From assembly GCA_947623455.1 (NCBI GenBank), contig OX392530.1, forward strand, positions 34,379,405-34,443,404: DNA of 64,000 nucleotides, read 5' to 3'. Positions within the stretch are counted from its first letter, which is position 1. Every line of letters starts with the position of its first letter. Of the stretch, positions 14,101 to 27,930 are shown piece after piece. Source of the DNA: Mimachlamys varia (taxonomy: Eukaryota; Mollusca; Bivalvia; Pectinida; Pectinidae). The position numbers and the translations under genes were made by a program. The notes under the pieces were generated by a model. That model ran no database searches. It was not told the DNA's origin and saw nothing but the letters and a program-made list of their open reading frames with translations.

Positions 14101-17100
14101 CAAAGATACAGAATATTTCTCGATGAGATCAAGATGGTAACCATAAAACTTGCCCATAATCTTCAATATCAAAATATTGGGTTATATTGGGTTTTATAAT
14201 ATAAAAATGGGTTCAATATAAAAAATATAGGCCTGTATCATGCATTCAATCATTACACAATTGACTTACTAATAGGCGTTTTGTAATATCATAATATTCT
14301 GCAATACAACTTACAGACACATTAATATGCATGTTAATTAACTTTTCTTTTTTAGAAAGAAAAAAATTACACATATTTACACGGAAATGTCGTAGTAAAT
14401 CTATTTTTGGGGATGTTGTACTCCTTTTTCCCTTCATCGTGAGGGTGAACAGCACCAAATGGTAAAGTCTGAAAAATAAACACATAACAATTTACTCAGG
14501 TCAGGAACCTGGAATTGCTCAGTCATCGAATTGAACAGTACAGTATAAGTCTAGGTGTTTGATATAAATACTTCAGGTCTTCACTTGATATAAAAAATGT
14601 TACACTGATTTTTGATTTTGTGTGTACATGTTATTTGAATAGAAATAAGTAAGTAGCGTAGGTAACTGTCTCCAATAAAGCTTTTATGAAAAATATTTTC
14701 TCACAAAAAACTGATATTTTACCGTAATGCCCATATCAAAACTGTGAGTAAAGCTTGTTTTTAATCCAAACATATAAAAATGCATTGACAATTTCTTGAT
14801 CTACTTTGGATAAATATAGAGTTCGTTAATTACCTGGTATTCCTTGTCCAGAAGTTTATCAGCCTCTTTTTGCTCTAAGACAGCCCCAAAATTCTTCACG
14901 GGTATTGAAGTAGACAGGTCAAAATCACTTAAGTCTGCACCAGCGTTGGCATACACAATGTCTTCGGCGTCTACATCAATGTCATCAAATCTCATATTTC
15001 CGTTTGCCAAGATGTTTGGCTTCTGAACAGAATCATTGCGTTCCTCTTCGGGTAAGATTTCGTCTATTCAGAGAAATAAAATTGTAGTATTTGATCCGTT
15101 TAACATGTAATTTGTACTTTAAATAATAACGAAAGTACAAGCAGATAATGGCAATATTTCAGGGCGAATTGCCCCTTAATCAGCTCATGGATTTTAAATT
15201 TTACATATTATAACATTTAAAAGAGATAGACAGTCAATAAACGACGAAAATGAAGAAGAAATATGTCAACAACGGGATGGGTCTGCCATCAAATACACAG
15301 TTCTGCTTCCACATTATTTTAGAAATTTTGGATTTTAACCTTTTGGTCCTTAGCATCACTTGAGAGTCCTAGGAAGAGTTTAATTCCTTTTTTTCGGCAT
15401 ACTTTAGCTATTACTAAATTAAAAAGGTGCAGCACATGTGTGTGTTGGTCATCTTGCATATCCCATCGGTTAGTTTTTAACATACAAATTTATGCATTCA
15501 CCTTAAAAACATATACCTTCGTACCTCTTAATGTAGAGACATTATTATCATACAATGTACATCGTGTTATATGATATATTATAACGTCAGAAGTGAAGAC
15601 AATATGCTTCGTTGAAGATCATTAAAATAACGAAATTCCTACTACTGAAAAAAATATATGAATGTATATGTAAAACATGTATGCATTGTTACACGTACAT
15701 GAAATTAAATATCATAAATCTCTATTTCAGAGGAAGAAAATCGTATTTAAACAGCAATTTATTGAGTACTGCATTTGCTCTATTACTGTTTTTCTATTGA
15801 AACTGGAACAATGATTGAAACTGAAAATATTCCGAGCATTTATTCTGAACTCTACCCTTGCTAAACTCTGTATTTGATTAACACATTTTTTTTTATTTAT
15901 ATCAGATCTTCTATGCATACCATATTTAATTTTCTATAAACTATACAATCGATAATAATATAGAGAATACCTTAACCTTCGACTGCTGACAAACAAACTA
16001 ACAGCATACGGATTTGAGAGATGCAGGTTGATCAGAACAATTGGCAAGTTTTATGGTTGCCATCTTTGTCTCATTGAGACATGTTCTGTGTCTTTAAGTG
16101 ATATGAAGATTGACGTTTTTGAGTATGCTTATTAGTGTGTTTACTTGTTGTGATTGACAATGATACTCGGTTCTCATTTTGAGAACTTGATGTTTACTTG
16201 GGTCTGACAAAGATTTACATGGCGGGTGTCGTCGATGAAGCAGAAGCAGCTTACTCTTCCTGAACACGTGGTCTTATTCTCTTGTACTTTAAACAAGGGT
16301 CTCCATGTTAATCTGTCCTTTGTTCATATTTTGCCGTTGGTTTAATCGATTTTGGTTCGGATTTGATATTGTTGAAGAACAGGTGTTGACCCATTGAAAA
16401 GGAGCATTCCACACTTACATACATGTTTGTGGTTTTACAGTATATGCTAACCATAATCAATGACAACTTACGCAGTCCGGTATCTTTCTTGAAGTGCCTC
16501 GTGCTTTGTTTGTATTTAGAATGGTTTTCACTTCCAGATTGTCGTCGTCTGTGAAAAAAAAAAAAAAAAAATCAACAACTTAATTTTGCAGCATACAAAA
16601 TGTTGTTGAATATTTCCAATTAAAAAAAAATAACAATTTGTTTCAACAGTTAACGATATTTCCATTTTTGAAGTTGGCAGGAATACCTTTTAATTTGCTT
16701 TGGGACAAATTCACAGGTTAATAAAACAACCTCTGTCATTTGTCCTGTGTATAAATATCTGGTAGAGCTTCTAATGAAGCTTCTTTGAAATAACGACATT
16801 GCTTAATGTTATGTAAACTTACCTTTTCAGGAGAATAACTATTACAATGGCTACCACGGGAACCAAACAAGCCCCGATTACTCCTCCTACTATGCCCCCA
16901 GCACCACTTCCGGTGTCGTCTTTATACGGATCCGGTATTGGATGAGCTAAAACGCATAAGCATGTGTACAATTGTTGGGTTGTTCTTCATTATATTTAGT
17001 TTTTATATACATGTATCTATGCATTATAAGATATATATATATGTATGTAGATGGGAATTTTATAAACAAGCAACCTACAATATACCTGGTTATATATTTC

Positions 17101-20100
17101 GTGAACAATCAACCATAAGTATATATATGTCATGAGAACAGTACCTGAATATTCGCTTTTATCCACCTGATAATAATTTCAATAACATACATAATTTACT
17201 TTACATAGTACATTATAATGAATTAACAAGAGGCCCATGGGCCTTAACGGTCACCTGATGTTTGACATGAAAGAGAAATATTGGAATGTTGAGATGAATA
17301 TTTATAACAATACATTGTAGCATATCTGGGAGTGGAAAAAAAATAATTTTTGAAATTATGTCAATTTGACCTTTTTAGGCCCAGCCCCTCAGGCATCTGG
17401 GGGTCAGTCAGTGTCAATATGTGCGTACTACTCAAAAGTCATGTCATATTGATAATTTCAACCAAATTTGCATCTTTTCTTATGGCAATTAAACAAATAA
17501 TGCAAAAAAATGTTTTTTTTTCTGCCAATATACTATAGTAAAATTAACCCCCTCCACAGGGGGAGATGCAAGACCCCAGAGTCATGAAATTCACAAGTTT
17601 GGTAAAGAACCTTAAAACCAATCCATCTATGAAGAGTATTTGATTCCAGCATATCTGGGAGAAGAGAAGAAGATTTTTGAAATTTTTGTCAATTTGACCC
17701 TTTTTGGCCCCGCCCTCCAGCCCCTGGGGGTCAACTAGGGCCAACATGTACATACCATCAAAGTGTCATCCCATGCTGATAATTTGATACAAATTAGAAT
17801 GAATTCCAATACAAATCCAACAAATAATAGTCAAAAATGTGATTTCCCTATATACACTATAGTAAAGTTTATCCCCTCCCCAGGGGCAAACATGAGACCC
17901 CAGGGTCATGAAATTCACAATTTTGGTAAAGCACCTTAAGACCCTTCCATCTATGAAGAGTATTTGATTCTACCATATATGAGAGTAGAGAAGAAGATTT
18001 TTGATTTTTTTGTCGATTCGACCCTTTTTGGCCCCGTCCACCAGCCCCTGGGGGTCAACTAGGGCCAACATGTACATACCATCAAAGTGTCATCCCATGC
18101 TGATAATTTGATACAAATTAAAATGAATTCCAATACAAATCCTACAAATAATAGTCAAAAATGTGATTTCCCTATATACACTATAGTAAAGTTTATCCCC
18201 TCCCCAGGGGCAAACATGAGACCCCAGGGTCATGAAATTCACAATTTTGGTAAAGCACCTTAAGACCCTTCCATCTATGAAGAGTATTTGATTCTACCAT
18301 ATATGAGAGTAGAGAAGAAGATTTTTGAATTTTTTGTCGATTCGACCCTTTTTGGCCCCGCCCACCAGCCCCTGGGGGTCAACAAGGGCCAACATGTACA
18401 TACCATCAAAGTGTCATCCCATGCTGATAATTTGATACAAGTTAGAATGAATTCCAATACAAATCCAACAAATAATAGTCAAAAATGTTATTTCCCTATA
18501 GAAACTAGAGTAAAGTTTACCCCCTCCCCAGGGGCAAACATGAGACCCCAGGGTCATGAAATTCACAATTTTGGTAAAGCACCTTAAGACCCTTCTATCT
18601 ATGAAGAGTATTTGATTCTACCATATCTGAGAGTAGAGGAGAAGATTTTTGAAGTTTTAGTCAATTTGACCCTTTTTGGCCCCGCCCCGCATGCCCCTGG
18701 GGGTGGGGACCATATAATTCACAATTTTAGTTGAACTTTAGCCATAGAAGCTTCCTGCCAAATTTCATTGAATTTGGTTCAGTGGTTTTGGAGAAGAAGT
18801 CGAAAATGTAAAAAATTTACGGACGCACGACGCACGACGACGGACAAAAGGCGATTAGAATAGGTCATTTGAGACTTCGTCTCAGGTGACCTAAAAAGGT
18901 AATTAACTAAGCATTATATTAACAATCTTACTAATCATGTGTTTGATGAACAAAACTTTTAGCTACGTATTTCACGAACACACTACATGTACCTGAATGA
19001 CACGAACTGCCATAGTAACCGTCCATACATCCTGTTTTACATTCCCCATTTACGTGATGGCACTCCGTCATGTTGAGACACTGTCCACACGTAAAGTTAC
19101 AATCTTGTCCATAAGATAAGTTTCGGCAATGCTGTGTTAAATATCAATAGAATACCATTAACAGTTTTAAATCATATTCCTGTTTATGTAACTGTTTTTC
19201 AAATATGCAGAAATGCATTTGTAAATATCAACAATTTTAAGCACAAGTTATGGCTAGAAGACAATTGTTATTTTCTATAGCCCCTTCTAGTGGTTCTGAT
19301 GACGCTTTGCACATTGCAAATAGTGATATACAATTCAATACCAGGCTTTGTTTATATCTAATTAATGTAACTACACAAACAAACATACCGAATAGGAGAT
19401 TGGACAAAGACAATTGAGAGACTGAAGCGAACCAAAGCATTTAAACCAGATTTCAAATTACATGTATTTCAAATGAAACTTCTATTTTGTTTTGTTAATT
19501 GGTAGAAATATAAGAAAAAAATGATTTACAGGAGGTGGAATCAACGATAAAATGAGAATGAAATTGCAGTCCTGAAACTCTCGGGCACTATTTCACGACA
19601 TTTTTGTCACATTGTACATATCACCTGCATGTTAAGGTTAACTTTGTCATTTTCACAAAGAGAATGGAGAAACATATCACGATAATCCTATAGAGAGATA
19701 CCCACGTTCACTGCATGTGTCACTCATCCAGCCTGGCAGACACCCGGGTGTGGAGCAGATCCCTGTCACATGATCACATCCACCATCCTCACAATGACAT
19801 TGCTTCATGCAGTTAGCCCCGAAACGACCTGATCTGCATTCTGATGAAATGAATGTAAGCGTGTTGCATGTGTTGTATCGTTTTAAATGCAATAAAATCT
19901 TTTTGTATAATAAAATTATGAGACTATCTCTCAATCAAAATTAGCATCTTTATAAACAGATATGATGACTGTGGAATGACTTATGTAGACGGTTTTTGGT
20001 TATTGGTTGCTTGTTTTTTGTCATTGAAAAGGTTTCGTTGTACACTGTTACTGTTAACATACAAAATGTAAACATGGATATTGATATCATAGTTTCATTG

Positions 20101-23100
20101 AAATTGTTTCGTTTATTAAATAGCTAATATATCACGGAAGCTCACAGATTCATAGAAACATTAGAATTATACTTTCAAAAATCTATCATGACCTCTCAGA
20201 AGCTTGAATATCCCTGTTAAAGTTATTATTGGTTTTGCTGGTGTTTTAAAAAAATGTTTAATAGTTATTCCTACTTGTACTGCACGAGCTTTCAATATAT
20301 CCAGCACTACAGCCATCTGATGAAATGCAGATTCCATTGAAACGGTTACATCCGGGTGTCTTACAATGGCAAGTGGAGAGACAATCTTCTCCAAACAGGT
20401 TTTCGGGGCATGCTGTAGGTAAGTGTTTTATTATAGCAAATAGTGATGATTTTGTAGCATGATGTAACAAAAGAGACTTCCCTGATATAAATAGAAAATC
20501 TTTCATGAATGTCAATGTAAAATGGAATTTTATAGACGAGGTCAATAATTTTATTTTAACTAATAAAAAATCATAAAACATCATAAATAGTCATTTATTA
20601 AAGACGTTACAGTATCTTTATGAAACGTGTTAATACTATAATTTAAAAAAAAGCAACATATATATATATATATAACTTGGCTGTATGACATGACTTAACG
20701 AGTCAATTGTATGTGATCTATACAGTGTAGACGAAATTCAATGTTTAACCAATGAAGTTCATATCAATAAAAGTCAACAAGTAATTATTTGGTGTATCTG
20801 TATTTACGTATAGAGCATGACGTTCCCATCCATCCAGATATACATTCGGGTATCGCGCATGTTCCATTGACTTGATTACATTCAACTCTTCTGCATCTGC
20901 ATTGTGATGAGCAATTCATTCCAAAATAAGGAGCAACACATGCTAGGGAGAAAAATATACAATAAACATAAACGTGTTGAAATGTCTATTTGATCACATT
21001 GATTTATTGAAAAAAACCAACATAAGTGAACATTTGTAATTAAGATGGGATCGGATTATTTTAGTTATAACATTTGTAAAATATAGTTATGATAATTCAG
21101 ATTTTCAGTTGAATGGCTCATATTTACCTTGACTACAGGACGAACCATTCCAGCCATCTAAACATCCCGCATTCGTGTTTGTACAGGTACCAGTTGTCTT
21201 ATCACATCCGGGCACGGCGCAGTGACATCGAGAGTTACACCCCTTACCGAACATTCCGTCAGAACACGCTGATACAAAGAACATGCCAGTGGTTAAGAAT
21301 ACACATGGTTTTCAGATGTCGTTTTCATTCCCAAGTGATGTATATTCTATGAATGAAGATCTGAGTCTGTATACGTTAAACAAAAGCATGGATTGTGTCT
21401 TGTTACTTGCTAAAATCATTCAACATGGTCAATGTTAACATCTTTTCATTTACAATCGTGCGGTATAAACGTTATCCGTTGTATTTTGCATACAAAATGT
21501 ACCACATACTTTCTCTTAGGGAATTAATGATATGTTCCGCAATATCTTAACCTTTAAAAGGTATTTTGTAGCAACATACCATTCTCAAATATCTTATTTA
21601 GTGAATTGTCAGTTTTCTTAATCTAAATAAAAATCGTTTGCAGGAAAAATGATATTAGATTAACATATTTTACATGTATGGCAAGGCTATTAGATATATG
21701 CATTTATAATTTCAACCCCTGATGCGGCAGAAAAGAAATGACAATGTGCATTCACCTGGAACTAAAAAACTCATAACAATATACTAGTGACACATCAAAA
21801 AATTCCCCATGCGTCTCAGTGGAATAAAGAAGAAATATATAATTTAACTTATTTTATTCATTTTAGTTCTAGAGTTGTCTTCTTTTCCCTTTGACATTGT
21901 TTTTGTTATAATAGTCATGTAAAAGATTATTGAATAATAAGCACCAGTCTAAAAGCAAATAAAAAGAAAAATGAATTTGTTAACTTACGTGTATTACATG
22001 ACTCCCCCATCCAGCCGGCCTCACATCCGGGTACGTAACAATGCCCTGTTACTGCGTTACAACCAGGGGTATCACAGTGACACGTGAATAAACAGTTTTC
22101 TCCAAATATTGTGTGGCAACAAACTAAAAGTAAGGAAACACAATATCTGATACTGGGTCAAAATAAAGACTATTCACTGACCTCATACACAATGTATTTT
22201 GTGACTATGACATGATTGCCCGAGGTTTTTCATCTAAATAAGTTTAAAGTGTAACCTATTCATAAAGGCTAACGTTGTGTCTTTGAGACGGAGGATCTTT
22301 ATAAGGTAGTGGACAAAATATTACTCTATGTAATTAATATTGTGCATACTATGTAATAATGTAATTGCAGTACACATTTTCTTTTCACTGAAATTCTTTC
22401 GAATTTGTACAAATTCTTATTTTTATAATTCTACTGTTCTTGTAGAATACTGATTTTAGCTTTGGTTATTGCATGTTAATCAACAAAACAATCAAAACAA
22501 TTATTTATAAAAAAACTGATGAAAACGTTCACCTTAAATGCTCGTTTAATTGTACATTGCCTTCATTTGTGTTGTACTCGAAATTTATTTTCCAGTGTTA
22601 AATTTCTTGATACATCATATATTGATCAATAGTTTGATGATAAAAGCAATGGAATTGTAACTTCATCGAGATAAGAATTAGATAAAATAATAATACTGTT
22701 TTTTTTGCTGTGTTGCCGTGTGCCCAACTGGTGCACCTGATGGTGTTTTGTATGTTGGTGTGTATATATGGATACATGCAACTCATGTAGTAAGTGTGCA
22801 TTTGTACATGTATGTGTATGTATGTGGCTGTGTGCATGCACATAATCTGGATGTATGTATCCACTTACGTGTTGGTGCATGGATACATGCACACATGCTT
22901 GCTTGTATGTGTATGTAGGCATGTGTGTATACGTGTTATTTTTTTTCATGTAAAGTGCTCATGTTATTATTGTTGTATATCACTTTATGTGAACACGTCT
23001 TGATGCTTTGTGCAAAATGTTTTGTGATATGTTGTGATTTCAAAAAATGTGAAACAAAAAACAAATAAAACACCTTGATTACAGCTGTTCCCATGGTAAC

Positions 23101-26100
23101 CAGCCTGGCACCCTGTTATGTTACAAACTCCGGTCACTCTGTTACATCCGGGTGTCTTACAATGACATTCCTCAATACAGTTCTCTCCAAACGTAGCAGG
23201 TGAACAAGCTGAAATTGTGATATTTGTACTGTATTTAAACAAAATACAGCGTATTACCATGATGTATGTATATATCAATACAGTGATATATTAAGCACGG
23301 TACAATTACGACAGGAAATTCAAGTAACACGGAAACACAAATGACGAAGGAAGACAACTTTTTGACTCGTGCCCTATCCGGGCCTCGAACTCACGATCCG
23401 ACACCAAATCGCCTAGCCAGAAATACCTGCGGCCGTTACCACTGTGCCAACTCGACATCTCCAATAAAAATGATATATGTATATAAACACCATATAGGGT
23501 TGTGTACCCCGCTGTTTCTCTTCAAGTGGGTATTTGACAAGCTGATATTGTCCTACTGCCTTATACACTAACTGCTACTTGCCAGGTTAAGAGTTTGACA
23601 GATGTTGTCAGATTTAGTTGTCGAAATGTCTATATCTTCAAATGACATATCGAGTGTCGTTTCGTCAATCGAGATACGACGTTTTGCGATCTTGCTAAAT
23701 TCTAGTATAATATTTCCCATCAAAAACCTAGGTTTGTGGGCATTTCCGTGGAAAATTTGGAAAGATTTCCAGATTTCTGCTCTTTGTCTCCATGTTTGTT
23801 CCCTAGACGAAAACGTCTAGATTTCGAAGTCATTTTTTTATTTAAAACAAAACTTTACCATATATTTACTGTTCTACCATATATTTCGGGATTTACCACG
23901 CTTCATACCAACTATCATCTTGGGACGAATCGCCATGCTGTTATTTCAGCATCTTCACGCGTCTGTTGTCCCTGGAAATTGAATCTCTTTGTCGTTGTTC
24001 GCACATAGAGTGTACTCGATGGACGATGGCACGAACATTCAAAATTCTAACTTCGGCTAACACTAGCCGAGGGGCTTATTGATTTAAAATTTATTCTTAT
24101 ACTTTCAATTTTGTTTTTATGCAATGTAGTTATTCTATGTGTCTTTCTGTCTTGATAAAGGAGTGAATTGCTCCGATTGACAGCACCAGTTTGTCTACAC
24201 TGTTGCAATTACTTCCTTTCCTTTCGTATAAACACAATGATACATGTCTGACCCATAACTAAAGGTATATAGATAGACTGTTTGTCCTTATCCGTCGGCT
24301 GATTATGCCTCAAGCATACATCTTGTATAATATTTGATTAAAAGGACGATTAAAGATTGTGTTTTAGTATTGCAGATTCCAAAATGGTCAGGATAATTCT
24401 GATTTTTTTTCAGAGGATTTCATGAAAACACCTTTACGGGAAAGAACAATATTACTTTATAAAGAGGAAGAAAAAACGTCAAAATACAAATTACAGGTCA
24501 GCACAAGGTGTATTTTTCGTTGTATCTCAAGTGAATCATATTCTATGAATAATGACTATATGAGTCTGTATACGTTAAACACGAGCATGAATTATGTTAA
24601 ATAACATTATTTAAATGACTTATAAGTTAATGTTTACATCTCTTCATTTACAATCTCGAATCATTAGCGATAAGCATTATCGATGAACTTTTGGCCACCA
24701 GATATTTAAGTTCCATACTTTATAGTAATATAAATCCAGAGTCATTTTGGCAAACCTTTAACCTTTCATTGGTATTTTTGAGCTATCTTAATACTCCTTT
24801 TCATAGAAAAATATTAGATTTAATATATTTAACATGTACGGCAAAACTATTCGATATCTGCATTTATGAGTTTACCTTGATGCGAAAAAACTAGATGACA
24901 GTGGTGGAATACCTTTATTTAGAGATTATCCGTTAACCATTATAACCGATTGAAATATTATGACTTCATGACATGGAAGGTAACATCTAAATACAGTTTC
25001 CTGCACGGTGATATAGCATATAGCCTTACCATGTGTTCACTCATCTTGAACTGAAAAGAGTTCATAACAAGATGATGGTGTAACCTTAGAACTACGTTTG
25101 AAAAGAACGTATGACATCAAAACGTGTCCTATATGTTTCGGTGGAAAATAGAACAAATACATATTTTAATTTCTATTATTCATTTTAGTTCTAGAGTTGT
25201 CTTCCTTTCTCTCTGACAAGGTTTGTGGCATACTAGTCATGTAAAAGTTTATTGAATAAGCATCATTTGACTAATGAATACTGAAGCAGGACCCTTCTAA
25301 AAGCAAATAAAAAAGAAACTGTATTGACTTTGTTAGCTTACGTATGTTACATGTTTCCGCCATCCAGCCGGCCGTACATCCGGGTACGTAACAATGCCCT
25401 GTTATTGAGTCACAACCAGGGGTAGAACAGTGACACGTTAGGGAGCAATCTTCGCCAAATGTGGTGTTGGAACAAACTAAAAGTAAGGAAGCATACTAAC
25501 TGATGCTGACTAAAAATAAAGAACATCCACTAACCTCAAACACAATGTGACTACGAAATATTTACTGAGGTTGTTCATCTAAAACAGGCCAACTTGTAAG
25601 TGCGTAATACGCTATAATAGGGGGATCTTTATAACATAGCGGTTTTAGGGGAAAAAAACTCTTTTTCAAATAATACCGTACATACATATTATTATAGGTA
25701 TTATGTAACAATGTAATTATATTAAACGTTTCTTTCTGTAATTCAGTCGGATATGGAAACATTTGATATATTGGTTTTAGACAGTACTGACTTTGATTTT
25801 AGTCATTGCCTTTCAATCAGAAAATAAAAGAAAAAATTGATCTATCAGAAACTAATTAAATCATCCACTTGGAATGTCCCTTTAACTGTACAAAATTTAC
25901 ATTTTGCATGTTGGCTTCCCATAACACGATGTAAATCTGGACTGTATTCACAGTAGTGTAGATGCAGTAAAGACGACTGTACAATTATATGACGTCATTT
26001 TAGGACCATGTTGAACTACGTTACGTCAACGCTTTACCCGTCGCTTCAGATAATATGTTTTATAGTTTTACGTTAATGATTAGGGTGATTGTGATATTCT

Positions 26101-27881
26101 AAGTGACTCTTCCGTTATGTTAACATAAAAGAACAACAACCTTTATGAATTTACGAAAAATGACATGATTACGTAGTCTTTGAAATATAAATATAACCAT
26201 TGAAAATGACGTAACACACACATACTGCACTCATTTTGTATTTATTGGCAATATGAATCAAATAAATAGTCATGACGTCCTTTTTAATGGTTAATGGCAA
26301 TAAATATCAGGATGGGTCATATATTGATAAAGACGTTGATGATTAATATATTTGCATTGTAATTTCAGTGAAGAAAGAAGTTAAAATTACGATACTACTG
26401 CTACAATAGCCGTGACCGACCTTTACTACAGCTATCCCCATGGTAACCAGCCTGACATCCTGGTGTGCCACAGAGTCCCGTCGCTCCGTTACATCCGGGC
26501 GTCTTACAATGACATTCCTCAACACACTTCTCTCCAAATGTATCAGATGAACAAGCTGAAAGTTTGATATATATATATATCGTAAATATTATGACGTCTT
26601 AAAACATGTTTAAATAAACAGTCTGAAGAGCTCCCGCTGAAGTAGTGAAAGCGCTGGTAATGTGTCCGTGTTATTTTTTTACAATTTACATATAATATTA
26701 TTATATACATATATATACATAAATTGTATAAACACAATGTTACATTATATGTCTAACCCATAACTGGACATATTCATATATATCGACTGCTCATGTTTTT
26801 TACCCGTCCGAAAATGCAAAGCATCAGTCTTGTAATATTTTTAATATTACAAGATAATGACAATTAATGACATGGTGACTCGGTTATCATTTTTAGGACT
26901 AGATATTTACTTGGATGTGACCAAGATTTACATGGCGGGTGTCGTCGATGAAGCAAAAGACGCTTACTTTTCTGTTGTGTTTTTGAATGGTTTTCAAAGT
27001 AAATAGTTTTGTTGATATTTTACCTCTATTGTAATTGATTTTGAGTTCAGATTATGGTATTACAGAGGCAGAAATAGTCATGATTATTCTGATTATACCT
27101 AGGAACCAATGCAATTTGACGCTTTGACGTTTTGCTACTATTTAAAATCTCACAATGGAGTAAACGGGAAAATACCTTTACAGAGAGAGAGAAAAATACC
27201 TTTCACGTCACGCTACCATAATTGGTACAATTTTGACAGTTTTTCGGTGATATTTACAAATTAAGATATTATACCTTGAACGTTTCTTGGTTTTTGACAA
27301 AGACTACATATGTTGGTTCATTTTCAGAAAAAAATATCATCCTAGGTGATTTGATTTTGAAAACACAACGCAGAGCGGAAACGGATATTTGGTCCGTTTT
27401 TTAGCCGTGATTAGTACCCAAATTGGTACACCATACCATAGGCTGTGATAGTTGTTTTTATTTATAAATACCATACTGGACTAAAGTTGTTCATACCCAC
27501 TTTGACATAATATGGTCATAAGGACTGGAATTCAAAATTTAAACATGCTTAAAATTACCCCCTTCAAAATTCCCCATAATATCGTCGATGCACGTTTTTT
27601 TTTTTTTTTTGTAATTTTACTTTGATGTCATCGTGAAGTTGTAAATTGTTACGGAAAACAAAACAATATTTGGTGATAATGCCAACAAATATCTGTTTTG
27701 CTATACTGTCAAAGGAAAATGCTGAAATATTTGGTTCAAACGTTTCCAACCATTAGCTTACCAATTGTGGTAGCGTGACGTTACAGAGAGGAAAACAATA
27801 CTTTTAGAGAGAGAAAGTATACATTTACCGAGAGAAAAAATGCGTTTACAAAGAGAGAGAAATACCTTTACATACACACAA

Positions 27882-27930
<49 letters not shown>

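Noticed and set aside
22598..23003. His/Thr- and Cys-rich frames
   Set aside because: They come from a TG/TATG low-complexity tract.
23340..23463. A tRNA gene on the minus strand
   Set aside because: Boxes A and B are present but the acceptor stem and a proper anticodon arm do not fold; read as a SINE.
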